Shown piece after piece: positions 18,346-25,849 of a stretch of DNA of 64,000 nucleotides (positions are counted from its first letter, which is position 1; every line of letters starts with the position of its first letter). The position numbers and the translations under genes are program-made. Source of the stretch: Enterococcus malodoratus ATCC 43197 (GTDB taxonomy: Bacteria > Bacillota > Bacilli > Lactobacillales > Enterococcaceae); contig NZ_KE136484.1 in NCBI RefSeq assembly GCF_000407185.1, positions 186,001-250,000 on the forward strand. The letters are read 5' to 3'. The notes under the pieces are model-generated. The model ran no database searches. It saw nothing but the letters and a program-made list of their open reading frames with translations, and was not told the origin of the DNA.

Positions 18346-19086
18346 ATGAAAGTTGTTGTACGCAAGCGCACGGTGGGCAATATTCCTTTGTTGGAAGTTG
18401 TTGCAGAGGATAAAGTGTATGAGCCGCTGCCGTTGATCATTTATTATCATGGCTGGCAAACAGCCAAGGAATTAGTGTTGACGCAAGGACGAAAGCTGGC
18501 GGCGAAAAATTTCCGAGTGTTGCTGCCGGATGCGGCCAATCATGGTGAACGTAAGACGAAAACGTCAGAGATTCCATCGCTGACTTTTTGGGATAGTATC
18601 CAAACGAATTTATACGAGTTTGGCTATCTAGTCGACTATTTCGAGAATCTTGGCTTGGTGATGGGAAAAGTCGGTGTCGGAGGTATCTCAATGGGTGGGA
18701 TCACGACCTGTATGCTATTGACGCAGCACCCTGAAATCAATGTGGCAGCTTGCGTGATGGGATCGCCTGCACCGATCAAATATCGTGAACGGATCAGTCT
18801 GCATGCTGGTGAATTAGGTTTTTATTTGCCAAAGGATTATCGACAGCTAACTTCTTGGTTAGAAGCGTATGATTTATCATTGGCACCGGAAAAAATAGCG
18901 GGCCGTCCATTATTCTTTTGGCATGGAACGGAGGATGAAAAAGTCCCTTATCAGCATACGGCTGAGTTTATTGAGGCGAATCCGCAAAACAATATCACTT
19001 TTGTGAGTGCGGCTGAACGGCACTTTGTTCAAATTGCTACGATGGATCAAATTACAGACTTCTTTGCGGATAACTTAGGCGGCTAA
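18346..19086 (+). CDS. alpha/beta hydrolase, prolyl-oligopeptidase/dienelactone-hydrolase-like
   Basis: Soluble hydrolase (246 residues). YYHGW near residue 30 forms the oxyanion side, GGISMGG near residue 112 is the nucleophile elbow, and Asp in HGTEDEKVPY and His in AERHFV complete the likely triad. Substrate unknown. GGGAGG lies before the ATG. It has its own promoter region after the deoD terminator and is not obviously tied to its neighbours. Confidence 0.8.
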   Translation: MKVVVRKRTVGNIPLLEVVAEDKVYEPLPLIIYYHGWQTAKELVLTQGRKLAAKNFRVLLPDAANHGERKTKTSEIPSLTFWDSIQTNLYEFGYLVDYFENLGLVMGKVGVGGISMGGITTCMLLTQHPEINVAACVMGSPAPIKYRERISLHAGELGFYLPKDYRQLTSWLEAYDLSLAPEKIAGRPLFFWHGTEDEKVPYQHTAEFIEANPQNNITFVSAAERHFVQIATMDQITDFFADNLGG

Positions 19087-19205
19087 TTCATTTTCTAGTC
19101 TATTAAAATAGAGAGGAAAACGGATGTTTTGAGGAAAGTTAGTTTCATTCTGGAAGGCTTTGGCTTAGAATAAATGGATACAGGCAAACAGGGAGGAAAT
19201 AATTG

Positions 19206-20393
19206 ATGGAAAATTTTGATTTTCACGTAACAACGGATATTCGTTTTGGTAAAGATCGTTTAGCCGAATTGCCAGAGGTGTTGAACCAATTTGGCAAAAA
19301 GGTATTGATCGTTTACGGCGGCGGAAGTATCAAGAAAATCGGTTTATACGATAAAGTGATGGAACAGCTGAAAGCAAATGGCAACGACGTTTTTGAGTTG
19401 GCCGGCGTAGAACCAAATCCGCGGATTGAAACGGTTCGTCGCGGTGCGGAAATTTGCCGCAAAGAAAATATCGATGTGATTCTAGCTGTCGGTGGCGGTT
19501 CAACGATTGACTGTGCGAAGGTCGTAGCAGCTGCGACGAAATTTGATGGCGATGCTTGGGATCTAGTTTTACAACGTCGGAAATATCAAGGCGGCGCGTT
19601 ACCACTAGTGACGATCTTGACCTTGGCAGCAACCGGCAGTGAAATGAACAGCGGGGCCGTGATCTCTAATCTTTCTACGCACCAAAAATTGGGAACCGGC
19701 AGCAAAGTGATGTTACCGAAAGTTTCTTTCTTAGATCCGCAAAATACGTTTAGTGTGAACAAATATCAAACAGCGGCAGGTTCTGCGGACATCATGAGTC
19801 ATTTGATTGAAAATTACTTCAAACGGACAGAAGGAACGGACGTACAAGATTCTGTTTCGGAAGGCTTGATGCGTTCAGTCATCAAAAATTGTCCGATCGC
19901 GTTGAAATACCCAGATGATTACGATGCTCGTGCCAACTTGATGTGGGCAAGTACTTTAGCGTTAAACGGATTGACTGGTAACGGCAAACCGGGCGCATGG
20001 TCTTGTCATCCGATGGAACATGAGTTAAGTGCCTTTTATGATATTACGCATGGTGTTGGTTTAGCGATTTTAACACCGCGTTGGATGGAATATTCCTTGA
20101 ACGATGACACCGTTGATAAGTTTGCTAGCTTCGCTTGGAATGTTTGGAACGTAGAGGAAAAAGTTCCGATGCTGGCAGCGCGGATCGGAATTCAAAAATT
20201 GTATGACTACTTCAAGACCTGCGGAATTCCAATGACCTTGCCAGAAGTTGGTATCAATGAAGAAAAATTTGAAGAAATGGCGAAACAAGCCGTGGATCAC
20301 AGCACGATAAAAACGGATGCGTTTGTTCCGTTGGATGAAGCGGCTGTTAAAGAAATTTATACAGCTTGTTTGACAGAAAGCAGTTTTGAATAA
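19206..20393 (+). CDS. iron-containing alcohol dehydrogenase, butanol-dehydrogenase-like
   Basis: NAD(P)H-dependent alcohol/aldehyde oxidoreductase (395 residues). GGGSIKKIGLYD and AVGGGSTIDCAK bind the cofactor, and the metal site is formed by Asp and His in SADIMSHLIE, plus HPMEHELSAFYDITHG. It resembles the BdhA/YqhD group. I take the ATG at 19206 (GGAGG nine bases before) rather than the TTG one codon earlier. It ends at a strong hairpin shared with the converging acyltransferase gene. Confidence 0.85.
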   Translation: MENFDFHVTTDIRFGKDRLAELPEVLNQFGKKVLIVYGGGSIKKIGLYDKVMEQLKANGNDVFELAGVEPNPRIETVRRGAEICRKENIDVILAVGGGSTIDCAKVVAAATKFDGDAWDLVLQRRKYQGGALPLVTILTLAATGSEMNSGAVISNLSTHQKLGTGSKVMLPKVSFLDPQNTFSVNKYQTAAGSADIMSHLIENYFKRTEGTDVQDSVSEGLMRSVIKNCPIALKYPDDYDARANLMWASTLALNGLTGNGKPGAWSCHPMEHELSAFYDITHGVGLAILTPRWMEYSLNDDTVDKFASFAWNVWNVEEKVPMLAARIGIQKLYDYFKTCGIPMTLPEVGINEEKFEEMAKQAVDHSTIKTDAFVPLDEAAVKEIYTACLTESSFE

Positions 20394-20396
20394 AAG

Positions 20397-20428
20397 AAAA
20401 CGGCGGCTCACGAGGAGTCGCCGTTTTT
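20397..20428. terminator. bidirectional terminator containing the acyltransferase stop codon
   Basis: AAAACGGCGGCTC and GAGTCGCCGTTTTT form a near-perfect stem with T-runs in both directions. The stop codon of the reverse-strand gene (20408-20410) lies inside the hairpin. Confidence 0.85.
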
Positions 20429-21418
20429 ATTTGGCATAATAAAATGCAGTATGCGCGCAATCGTCTTTTGCAGCGTCGTCGTCACTTTTGGTCGAGACAA
20501 TAAATACAGGATCAATAATGTTCCGGCTACTAATAAAATTAAATGGAGCAGCGGATCTTTTACATATTGAGTAAACTCCACCAAGGGCGAGACCAAGTAG
20601 ACATGCAGTAGGTAGATCGCCAACGTTTTTTGTCCCCATGATGTAAAGAAATGCGGCTTTGGTGCTGCTAAGCTCAAAAAGACGAAAACAAAGGCAAATC
20701 CTACTAGATACAGAAGGACGTTGTTTAAGACATTTTGGTAAAGCGGTAATTTGAATAGCAGGAACGAGCGATCACGCCATAGAATTTCGGGCGGAAGAGC
20801 AGTTTGTACCCAAAAATAGGCGACTCCTAATCCAGCTAAAATAATTCCGAAGCTGATGAATTTGCGCCAGCGCAAACGATGGATTTTTTCTAACATGGAA
20901 CGATCCATGAAATAGCCTGCTAGGAAATAGGGCAGAAAGCCTAAGGTCCTTGCCATTGCCATGTAGGTACCAAATTCGGTTAGAAAACCGGAGAAAATAC
21001 CAACAATAAAACTTAAAATTAAGATTCGCCGAACTTTTACGAGGTCTGGTAGCAATAAGCGCCAGATGAACATACAATATAAATACCATAGAGTCCAGCC
21101 TGGACTTAAGATCATGAATTCATTGATTTTACCGATCGCCAACATGATCAGCGATAAAATCATATTTAATAGCAGATAGGGCACAAGGAAAGTTTCCACA
21201 GCTGTGGATCGGCCTTTTGCTAAATTTTTCGAGAAATAACCAGAGATAAAAATAAAGACTGGCATATGGAATAGGTAGATGAAGACATATAAAAATTCAC
21301 CGACCTTATTATCTAAACGAAAATATTCTAATGCGTGTCCCAAGACCACGAGTAAAATCAAGATGCCGCGAATGTTATCGTAAAGGTATTCGCGATTTGG
21401 TTTTGTGATTGTGGACAC
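20408..21418 (-). CDS. acyltransferase 3 family membrane protein
   Basis: Integral membrane O-acyltransferase-like protein (336 residues, about ten helices). The N-terminus REYLYDNIRGILILLVVLGHALE carries the arginine and HALE histidine typical of the acyltransferase 3 family that modifies cell-surface glycans. The start is unclear: the only standard start in frame (GTG at 21416-21418) overlaps the AAGGAGG itself, while an ATC codon three codons later sits 8 bases after it. The last bases run into the terminator hairpin. Target polymer unknown. Confidence 0.75.
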   Translation of the reverse strand: MSTITKPNREYLYDNIRGILILLVVLGHALEYFRLDNKVGEFLYVFIYLFHMPVFIFISGYFSKNLAKGRSTAVETFLVPYLLLNMILSLIMLAIGKINEFMILSPGWTLWYLYCMFIWRLLLPDLVKVRRILILSFIVGIFSGFLTEFGTYMAMARTLGFLPYFLAGYFMDRSMLEKIHRLRWRKFISFGIILAGLGVAYFWVQTALPPEILWRDRSFLLFKLPLYQNVLNNVLLYLVGFAFVFVFLSLAAPKPHFFTSWGQKTLAIYLLHVYLVSPLVEFTQYVKDPLLHLILLVAGTLLILYLLSRPKVTTTLQKTIARILHFIMPNKNGDSS

Positions 21419-21598
21419 CTCCTTCAGATTCCGTTATGCTTAAGAAGCAGACGGCAATAGTTTACCTTGTCTATTGTAGCACGAAAAGACGAGTTCTACG
21501 CGATTTTATGGGAATTCTTTGACGGGGTTCCGATCTGCTTTCCGCTATCTTAAGCGGTCAAAACTTGTAATGAAAAGAAGGATAGATTTCCTTCCAGA

Positions 21599-21659
21599 GC
21601 TGCTTAGCAGGATGACACACGGCATGAGAATCGAACTCATTTTTAGTGAATATAAATAG
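21599..21659 (+). repeat. intergenic repeat family, degenerate copy 4
   Basis: CTTAGCAGGATGACACACGGCATGAGAATC... then GAACTCATTTTT and GAATATAAATAG follow the same module order as the other copies. It ends just before the ribosome site of the esterase gene. Confidence 0.45.
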
Positions 21660-21678
21660 TAAGAATAAGGAGACCGCG

Positions 21679-22551
21679 ATGCGCTATTCAGCAAAATTTG
21701 TAAAAAATGTTTTTAAAGTGATCAATATGAAAAAACTTGTAGGGGCGACGATGGTCGATCCGCCGAAGCGTCGTCGGTTGATCAGCCGACAGCTTTCGCA
21801 AACGGATATTCCGCAACGGATCTCAGAGGTTGATGGTCATCAATTGATCACTTTATTTCCGGGGCATCCAACGAGACGCCATGTGTTTTATTTACATGGA
21901 GGCGGCTATGCTTTAGAAGCGTCGCCGTTTCATAAGGAGATTCAAGAGCGTTTTGTTAAGCGATATAACTTAAAAGTGAGTTATTTTGATTATCCTTTAG
22001 CGCCCGAAAATACGGCGGAAAAAACCGTTCCGCTGACAGAAAAGGCGTTTCGACAATTGACACATTTGTATCCGGATGACTGCTTTTTCTTATTTGGTGA
22101 TTCAGCCGGCGGAGGATTGGCGATGAGCTTGGCTCAACATTTGCGCAATATCGATTTGCCGAAGCGGCCTAAAAAGATTGCTTTGGCGTCGCCTTGGTTA
22201 GATGCTTCTTTGAGCGATCCGCGTTCACAAGAATTGCAGGAAAAAGATGTATTATTAGAAAAAGACCTATTGGCGGAAGCTGGGGAGAATTATGCGGGCG
22301 AATTGCCTCTGACTGATCCAATGGTCTCGCCGATCTACGGCAATTTTGATCAACTAGGCGAATTATTTGTAGTGGCGGGTACGGATGAAATCTTATATCC
22401 GGATGTATTGCGGCTGCGAGATCGAATCACACGCAGTCAAGGGACTACGATGCAATTAGAAGTAGTGGATGGCATGATGCATGATTTTGTGGTTTATCCA
22501 TTGAAAGAATCCCTGCCATATGTCGATCAAATCGGAGAGTTTTACCAATAG
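21679..22551 (+). CDS. alpha/beta hydrolase, hormone-sensitive-lipase family
   Basis: Esterase/lipase (290 residues) of the HSL family. The motifs are YLHGGGYAL (oxyanion hole, about residue 85), GDSAGGG (nucleophile, about residue 146), Asp in GTDEILYPD and His in GMMHDF. The ATG at 21679 has AAGGAG six bases before it; the frame extends back into the repeat but that part is not a credible N-terminus. Basic N-terminal 40 residues (KRRRLISR) may touch membrane or nucleic acid. Substrate unknown. Confidence 0.82.
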   Translation: MRYSAKFVKNVFKVINMKKLVGATMVDPPKRRRLISRQLSQTDIPQRISEVDGHQLITLFPGHPTRRHVFYLHGGGYALEASPFHKEIQERFVKRYNLKVSYFDYPLAPENTAEKTVPLTEKAFRQLTHLYPDDCFFLFGDSAGGGLAMSLAQHLRNIDLPKRPKKIALASPWLDASLSDPRSQELQEKDVLLEKDLLAEAGENYAGELPLTDPMVSPIYGNFDQLGELFVVAGTDEILYPDVLRLRDRITRSQGTTMQLEVVDGMMHDFVVYPLKESLPYVDQIGEFYQ

Positions 22552-22578
22552 TCAGCTTTGCACTAAAGTAAGCGATGA

Positions 22579-22611
22579 AATAACTGCCGGAATTGTTTTT
22601 CGGCAGTTATT
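22579..22611 (+). terminator. hairpin after the HSL esterase
   Basis: An 11-bp perfect stem (AATAACTGCCG with CGGCAGTTATT) with an 11-base loop. The T-tract is poor, so termination strength is uncertain. Confidence 0.5.
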
Positions 22612-22664
22612 CGCCTCAATCCGTTATAATAGTAAAATAGCATCCACTTGATAGGAGGGGAAGG

Positions 22665-23279
22665 ATGGAACCAAAAACGAATCACCGCGCGACATGGCAG
22701 CAAAAAGTCATTCAAGTTTTACCTGTCGTTGGTTTAGCCGCGTTTATTCTTATATTAATCTATATTCGGCGATCGGGGATGTTCAGTTCAGTCGCTGATT
22801 TGCAGCATTTTATCAAGAACTTTGGTAATTTTGCTATTGCAGCATTCATCGTTGTGCAAGCGATCCAGCCAATCATTCCTTTCTTGCCGGGTGGTTTTGC
22901 GACGATTGTCGGGATGCTGATGTTTGGTAACATTCCGGGCATTTTATATAGTTACATCGGATTGGTGATTGGGGAAGCGGGATTATTCTTATTAGTGCGA
23001 CGCTTTGGTCCTAAGTTTGCCCGACTAGTCCTATCCGAGAAAAATTTTCAAAAATTTGAAACGGCCTTGCAAGATCATACGCAGGACATCAAAAAATTAT
23101 TGATTGTTTGTTTCATTTTTCCATTCTTGCCAGATGATTTAACTTGTCTGGTTGCGGGGATGACGGATCTTTCTTTTCGTGAATATATGAAAATCATTTT
23201 GATTTTTAAAATTTGGTCTGTGGGATCATACGGCTACTTCTGTTTGTTCGTTTTGAACAAAACATTTGCGGGGCTCTAA
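22665..23279 (+). CDS. TVP38/TMEM64 (SNARE-associated, DedA-like) membrane protein
   Basis: Multi-pass membrane protein (204 residues). A hydrophobic helix lies near residues 18-35, followed by the family core QPIIPFLPGGFATIVGMLMFG and GEAGLFLLVRRFGPKF, and a later PFLPDDLTCLVAGMTDLSF. Proteins of this group are linked to lipid scrambling or membrane homeostasis; the specific role here is unknown. AGGAGGGG precedes the ATG, and a TATAAT (22625-22630) marks a likely promoter. Confidence 0.82.
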   Translation: MEPKTNHRATWQQKVIQVLPVVGLAAFILILIYIRRSGMFSSVADLQHFIKNFGNFAIAAFIVVQAIQPIIPFLPGGFATIVGMLMFGNIPGILYSYIGLVIGEAGLFLLVRRFGPKFARLVLSEKNFQKFETALQDHTQDIKKLLIVCFIFPFLPDDLTCLVAGMTDLSFREYMKIILIFKIWSVGSYGYFCLFVLNKTFAGL

Positions 23280-23379
23280 GACTCTGATTCATTTCCGCTT
23301 TAGGAAATACATAGGAATAAAAAAAGGGGAGCTGCTTTTTCTGAAAAGGCAGTTCCTTACTACGAAAAGGAGAGAAAGT

Positions 23380-24333
23380 ATGATTCGTTATGGTGTGTTA
23401 AGTACAGCGCAAGTAGTTCCGCGGTTTGTTGCGGGAGTGAAAGAAAGTCAGGATGGGATCGTTACGGCGATTGCTTCACGGGGAATTGAAAAGGCGCGAA
23501 AAATGGCGCAAGAATTAGCTATCCCAACGGCCTTTGGAAGCTATGAAGAATTGTGTCAGAGCGAAGAGGTCGATATTGTTTATGTAGCAGTCTATAACAA
23601 AGGACATTATGATGCCGCAAAATTGGCGTTGCTGAATAATAAACATGTCTTACTGGAGAAGCCATTCACCATGACTCTTAAACAGGCGGAAGAACTATTT
23701 GCGATAGCCAAAGAGCGCCAGCTGTTTTTGATGGAAGCACAAAAGGCACTTTTTCTACCCATCACCAATCAAATCCAAAAAGTTATTCAAGAGGGGAAAA
23801 TCGGGGCTGTTCGTTGGTTAGACTCTGTGACGGCCTACCCAAACATTGATCATATTTCTTGGTTCCGTGATTTGAGTGCGGGCGGCGGTGTTTTTCGCGG
23901 TGCGGGAACGTATCCTTTAGAATACATGCAGCATTTATTGAACGCTTCACCTGGCGAGGCGAAAGGAACGCTGACTTTCCCTGAAGGTCAATCAGACGCG
24001 CAGGCGCAGATTACTTTGAATTTTCCAAACGGTGTGATCGGCACAATTTTCTTGACCGTTGATTTGGATTTGACGAAACGAATGATCATTTACGGTGACA
24101 AAGGAAAAATTATCGTTCCAGATTTTTGGAAGACGGACACGGCCGAGATTCAGTATAAAGATGGTCAAACGGAAACGTTGCGTGCGGTTCAAAATAGTGA
24201 ATTTGTTTTTGAAGTAGACCACGTGAATGACTGCTTGAAGCAAAAACGTACAGAAAGTCCGATCGTAACGAAAGAGCTGACTTTAAAAACAGTCGCAATT
24301 ACGGAATCAATCTATAAGAACTATCAAAAATGA
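23380..24333 (+). CDS. Gfo/Idh/MocA-family oxidoreductase
   Basis: NAD(P)-dependent sugar-type dehydrogenase (317 residues). IRYGVLSTAQVVPRF is the nucleotide-binding N-terminus, EKPFTMTLKQAEEL carries the conserved lysine of the EKP motif, and GGGVFRGAGTYPLEYM lies in the C-terminal domain. I take the ATG at 23380, with AAAGGAG upstream, over a 38-residue extension. The stretch before it holds a GGAGCTGC/GCAGTTCC hairpin (about 23329-23355). Substrate unknown; its stop codon touches the promoter of the small RNA. Confidence 0.85.
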   Translation: MIRYGVLSTAQVVPRFVAGVKESQDGIVTAIASRGIEKARKMAQELAIPTAFGSYEELCQSEEVDIVYVAVYNKGHYDAAKLALLNNKHVLLEKPFTMTLKQAEELFAIAKERQLFLMEAQKALFLPITNQIQKVIQEGKIGAVRWLDSVTAYPNIDHISWFRDLSAGGGVFRGAGTYPLEYMQHLLNASPGEAKGTLTFPEGQSDAQAQITLNFPNGVIGTIFLTVDLDLTKRMIIYGDKGKIIVPDFWKTDTAEIQYKDGQTETLRAVQNSEFVFEVDHVNDCLKQKRTESPIVTKELTLKTVAITESIYKNYQK

Positions 24334-24363
24334 TTGTCAAAGGCTAAGCGGATGTGCTATAGT
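24334..24363 (+). promoter_or_regulatory. promoter of the candidate small RNA
   Basis: TTGTCA (24334-24339), an 18-bp spacer and TATAGT (24358-24363), starting at the base after the upstream stop codon. Confidence 0.6.
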
Positions 24364-24368
24364 TTGTC

Positions 24369-24546
24369 TCATGCGACGAGTCGAGCGGATCTGAAACATT
24401 GATCCTTCGATACCAGAGGCACAACGACGCAAGTCACCTGTCGGATTTCAGGGTGTCGGAAAGAAGCTTAGTGGACGAAGAATCTTTCTATCAATTTTTT
24501 GGTACTGGGAAAACCCCTCTTAGAATTTATTCTAAGAGGGGTTTTT
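24369..24546 (+). ncRNA. candidate structured small RNA of unknown family (about 178 nt)
   Basis: Between a sigma-A-like promoter and a strong intrinsic terminator lies a GC-richer, non-coding-looking stretch. It folds locally by eye: CGAC/GTCG at 24374-24383, TCGAGCGGATC with GATCCTTCGA (about 24381-24410), and CACCTG with CAGGGTG (about 24437-24456). An open frame across it lacks a ribosome site and runs through the terminator, so coding is unlikely. It does not match the riboswitch, T-box, SRP, tmRNA or RNase P signatures I know. It could be a trans-acting RNA, or a leader with a terminator acting on the XRE-AbrB gene 100 bases downstream. Confidence 0.55.
24512..24546 (+). terminator. intrinsic terminator of the small RNA
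   Basis: A 14-bp perfect stem (AACCCCTCTTAGAA with TTCTAAGAGGGGTT), a 4-base loop and a T-run. Confidence 0.88.
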
Positions 24547-24646
24547 GCGTATCTGAGGGAACTGAAAAGAACCGTTGCTGTCCGTTTTACTTGGTTGTTC
24601 AAGCGAGTATTCCTGCTAGACTTATTGCTAAGGAGGTAGGAATAAT

Positions 24647-25123
24647 ATGAAAAAGCCGAAGGAACTGATGATTAGTGAAAATTTATCTTTTTTACGGAAA
24701 CAGTATCACTATACCTTAGAAGAAGTGGCTGATAAATTGAGTGTTACCCGTCAAACGGCAGCGCAATGGGAGACGGGAGAAGCCCTTCCAGATGTAGTCA
24801 CGATTGTATCATTAGCTGATTTTTACGATGTAACCGTTAATGACCTCATTCGTTTCGACGAGAAAAAGGCCGGCTCGAAGATTCCGCCAAAGGGGAAGCA
24901 CATGTTTGGGATCGTAAAAATACAGGAACGGGGACAAGTCGTGATCCCAAAAGACGCGCGTACTATTTTCAAAATCAATAAAGGAGATAGTTTTGTATTG
25001 TTAGGGGATGAATCACCTGAATCATTTGGTCTGGCTTTGATTCCGGTCGAACTATTTTTAGGTTTTTCAGATGAATTATTGAAAAAATTGAGAAACGGAA
25101 TGGGTGAAAAGGAGCAAAGCTGA
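24647..25123 (+). CDS. XRE helix-turn-helix / AbrB fusion regulator
   Basis: DNA-binding protein (158 residues) with two different DNA-binding folds. Residues 8-68 are an XRE-type HTH (ENLSFLRKQYHYTLEEVADK, VTRQTAAQWETGEALPDV). Residues about 87-130 are a SpoVT/AbrB swapped-hairpin domain (GIVKIQERGQVVIPKDARTIF, INKGDSFVLLGD). AAGGAGG precedes the ATG. No toxin partner is adjacent, so it looks like a transcription regulator rather than an antitoxin. Its own terminator follows. Target unknown; the small RNA just upstream is a candidate partner. Confidence 0.82.
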   Translation: MKKPKELMISENLSFLRKQYHYTLEEVADKLSVTRQTAAQWETGEALPDVVTIVSLADFYDVTVNDLIRFDEKKAGSKIPPKGKHMFGIVKIQERGQVVIPKDARTIFKINKGDSFVLLGDESPESFGLALIPVELFLGFSDELLKKLRNGMGEKEQS

Positions 25124-25198
25124 TCATTTATCAGGAAATAGGGGTAGTTTGAAGAGTAGTATTAGATTTTTCTCGAAAAAAATAAACTTGAATTTTAG

Positions 25199-25232
25199 TT
25201 CCTCTTAGAAAAATTTCTAGGAGGATTTTTTT
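25199..25232 (+). terminator. intrinsic terminator after the XRE-AbrB gene
   Basis: Stem TCCTCTTAGAAA with TTTCTAGGAGGA (one mismatch) followed by seven T. Confidence 0.75.
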
Positions 25233-25431
25233 GTTTCGCATACGACTCTGCTAATCTTGCTGAAGCAAGAAGCAGAGTCAACTTCATGCAATGGAAAAAT
25301 TTGAAACAAATTTTTTAATTGTCGTTGACATACTATTCTGCTAAACAGCACGAGTCATATATTTTTATACCCGATAAATGAAGTTCAAACATTTAATCCT
25401 GCGAAAAGCAGAACTGGCAGCTAGTTCATAT

Positions 25432-25519
25432 ATATATGTATTCATTTTTCTAGAAACCAGAAAAATGAGTTAGATTTTCATTACGCATACCATTCTACTA
25501 ATCTTGCTAAAGCAAGAAG
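25432..25519 (-). repeat. intergenic repeat family, copy 5
   Basis: Near-identical to copy 6, 123 bp further on. On the reverse strand it reads GGTATGCGTAATGAAAATC, then AACTCATTTTTCTGG...AGAAAAATGAA (a hairpin) and ATACATATATA. The flanking CTTGCTAAAGCAAG is itself palindromic. Confidence 0.8.
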
Positions 25520-25554
25520 TATAACTGGCAACTGACAGCTAACAGCTAATTCGT

Positions 25555-25642
25555 ATATATGTATTCATTTTTCTAAAAACCAGAAAAATGAGTTAGATTT
25601 TCATTACGCATACCATTCTACTAATCTTGCTGAAGCAAGAAG
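25555..25642 (-). repeat. intergenic repeat family, copy 6
   Basis: Second copy of the 88-bp unit, direct to copy 5, differing at only a few positions (for example CTTGCTGAAGCAAG instead of CTTGCTAAAGCAAG). Confidence 0.8.
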
Positions 25643-25650
25643 CAGAACTC

Positions 25651-25689
25651 GCAAAAAAAGACGATCGAATATGTCGGTCGATCGTCTTT
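25651..25689 (-). terminator. intrinsic terminator for the Mga-like gene
   Basis: A 12-bp perfect stem (AAAGACGATCGA with TCGATCGTCTTT) with seven T on the reverse strand. It lies about 160 bp beyond the stop codon of the reverse-strand regulator. Confidence 0.75.
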
Positions 25690-25849
25690 GGCAGTTAGTT
25701 TGATTTTGGAAAGAGAAACTAACCGAAGTTAGTATAGCATATTTATTTATTTTTGCTTTGTGTCAACTTGTTGGCTGTCTTTTTTTTCGCGAAATTTTTT
25801 CTCAAAATGGGTGAAAAGTCAGCTTTATGTTAAAAAAGTCAGCGCAACT

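Larger units (their letters stand above)
25124..25849. other. 726-bp gap: terminators and intergenic repeats
   Basis: No gene is supported. It holds a forward terminator, two near-identical 88-bp reverse-oriented repeats plus a degenerate third copy (about 25240-25440, with TAATCTTGCTGAAGCAAGAAGCAGA and GCTAGTTCATATATA pieces), and a reverse-strand terminator. The 25690-25849 stretch after it is AT-rich without further signals. Confidence 0.55.

Noticed and set aside
24399-24650. 83-codon forward frame across the small RNA
   Set aside because: It lacks a ribosome site, runs through a 14-bp terminator and overlaps the next start; the non-coding reading is simpler.
25432-25642. CRISPR array suspected from two near-identical 88-bp repeats
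   Set aside because: Units are too long, only two are close copies, the intervening sequence is part of the same repeat family and no cas genes are near.
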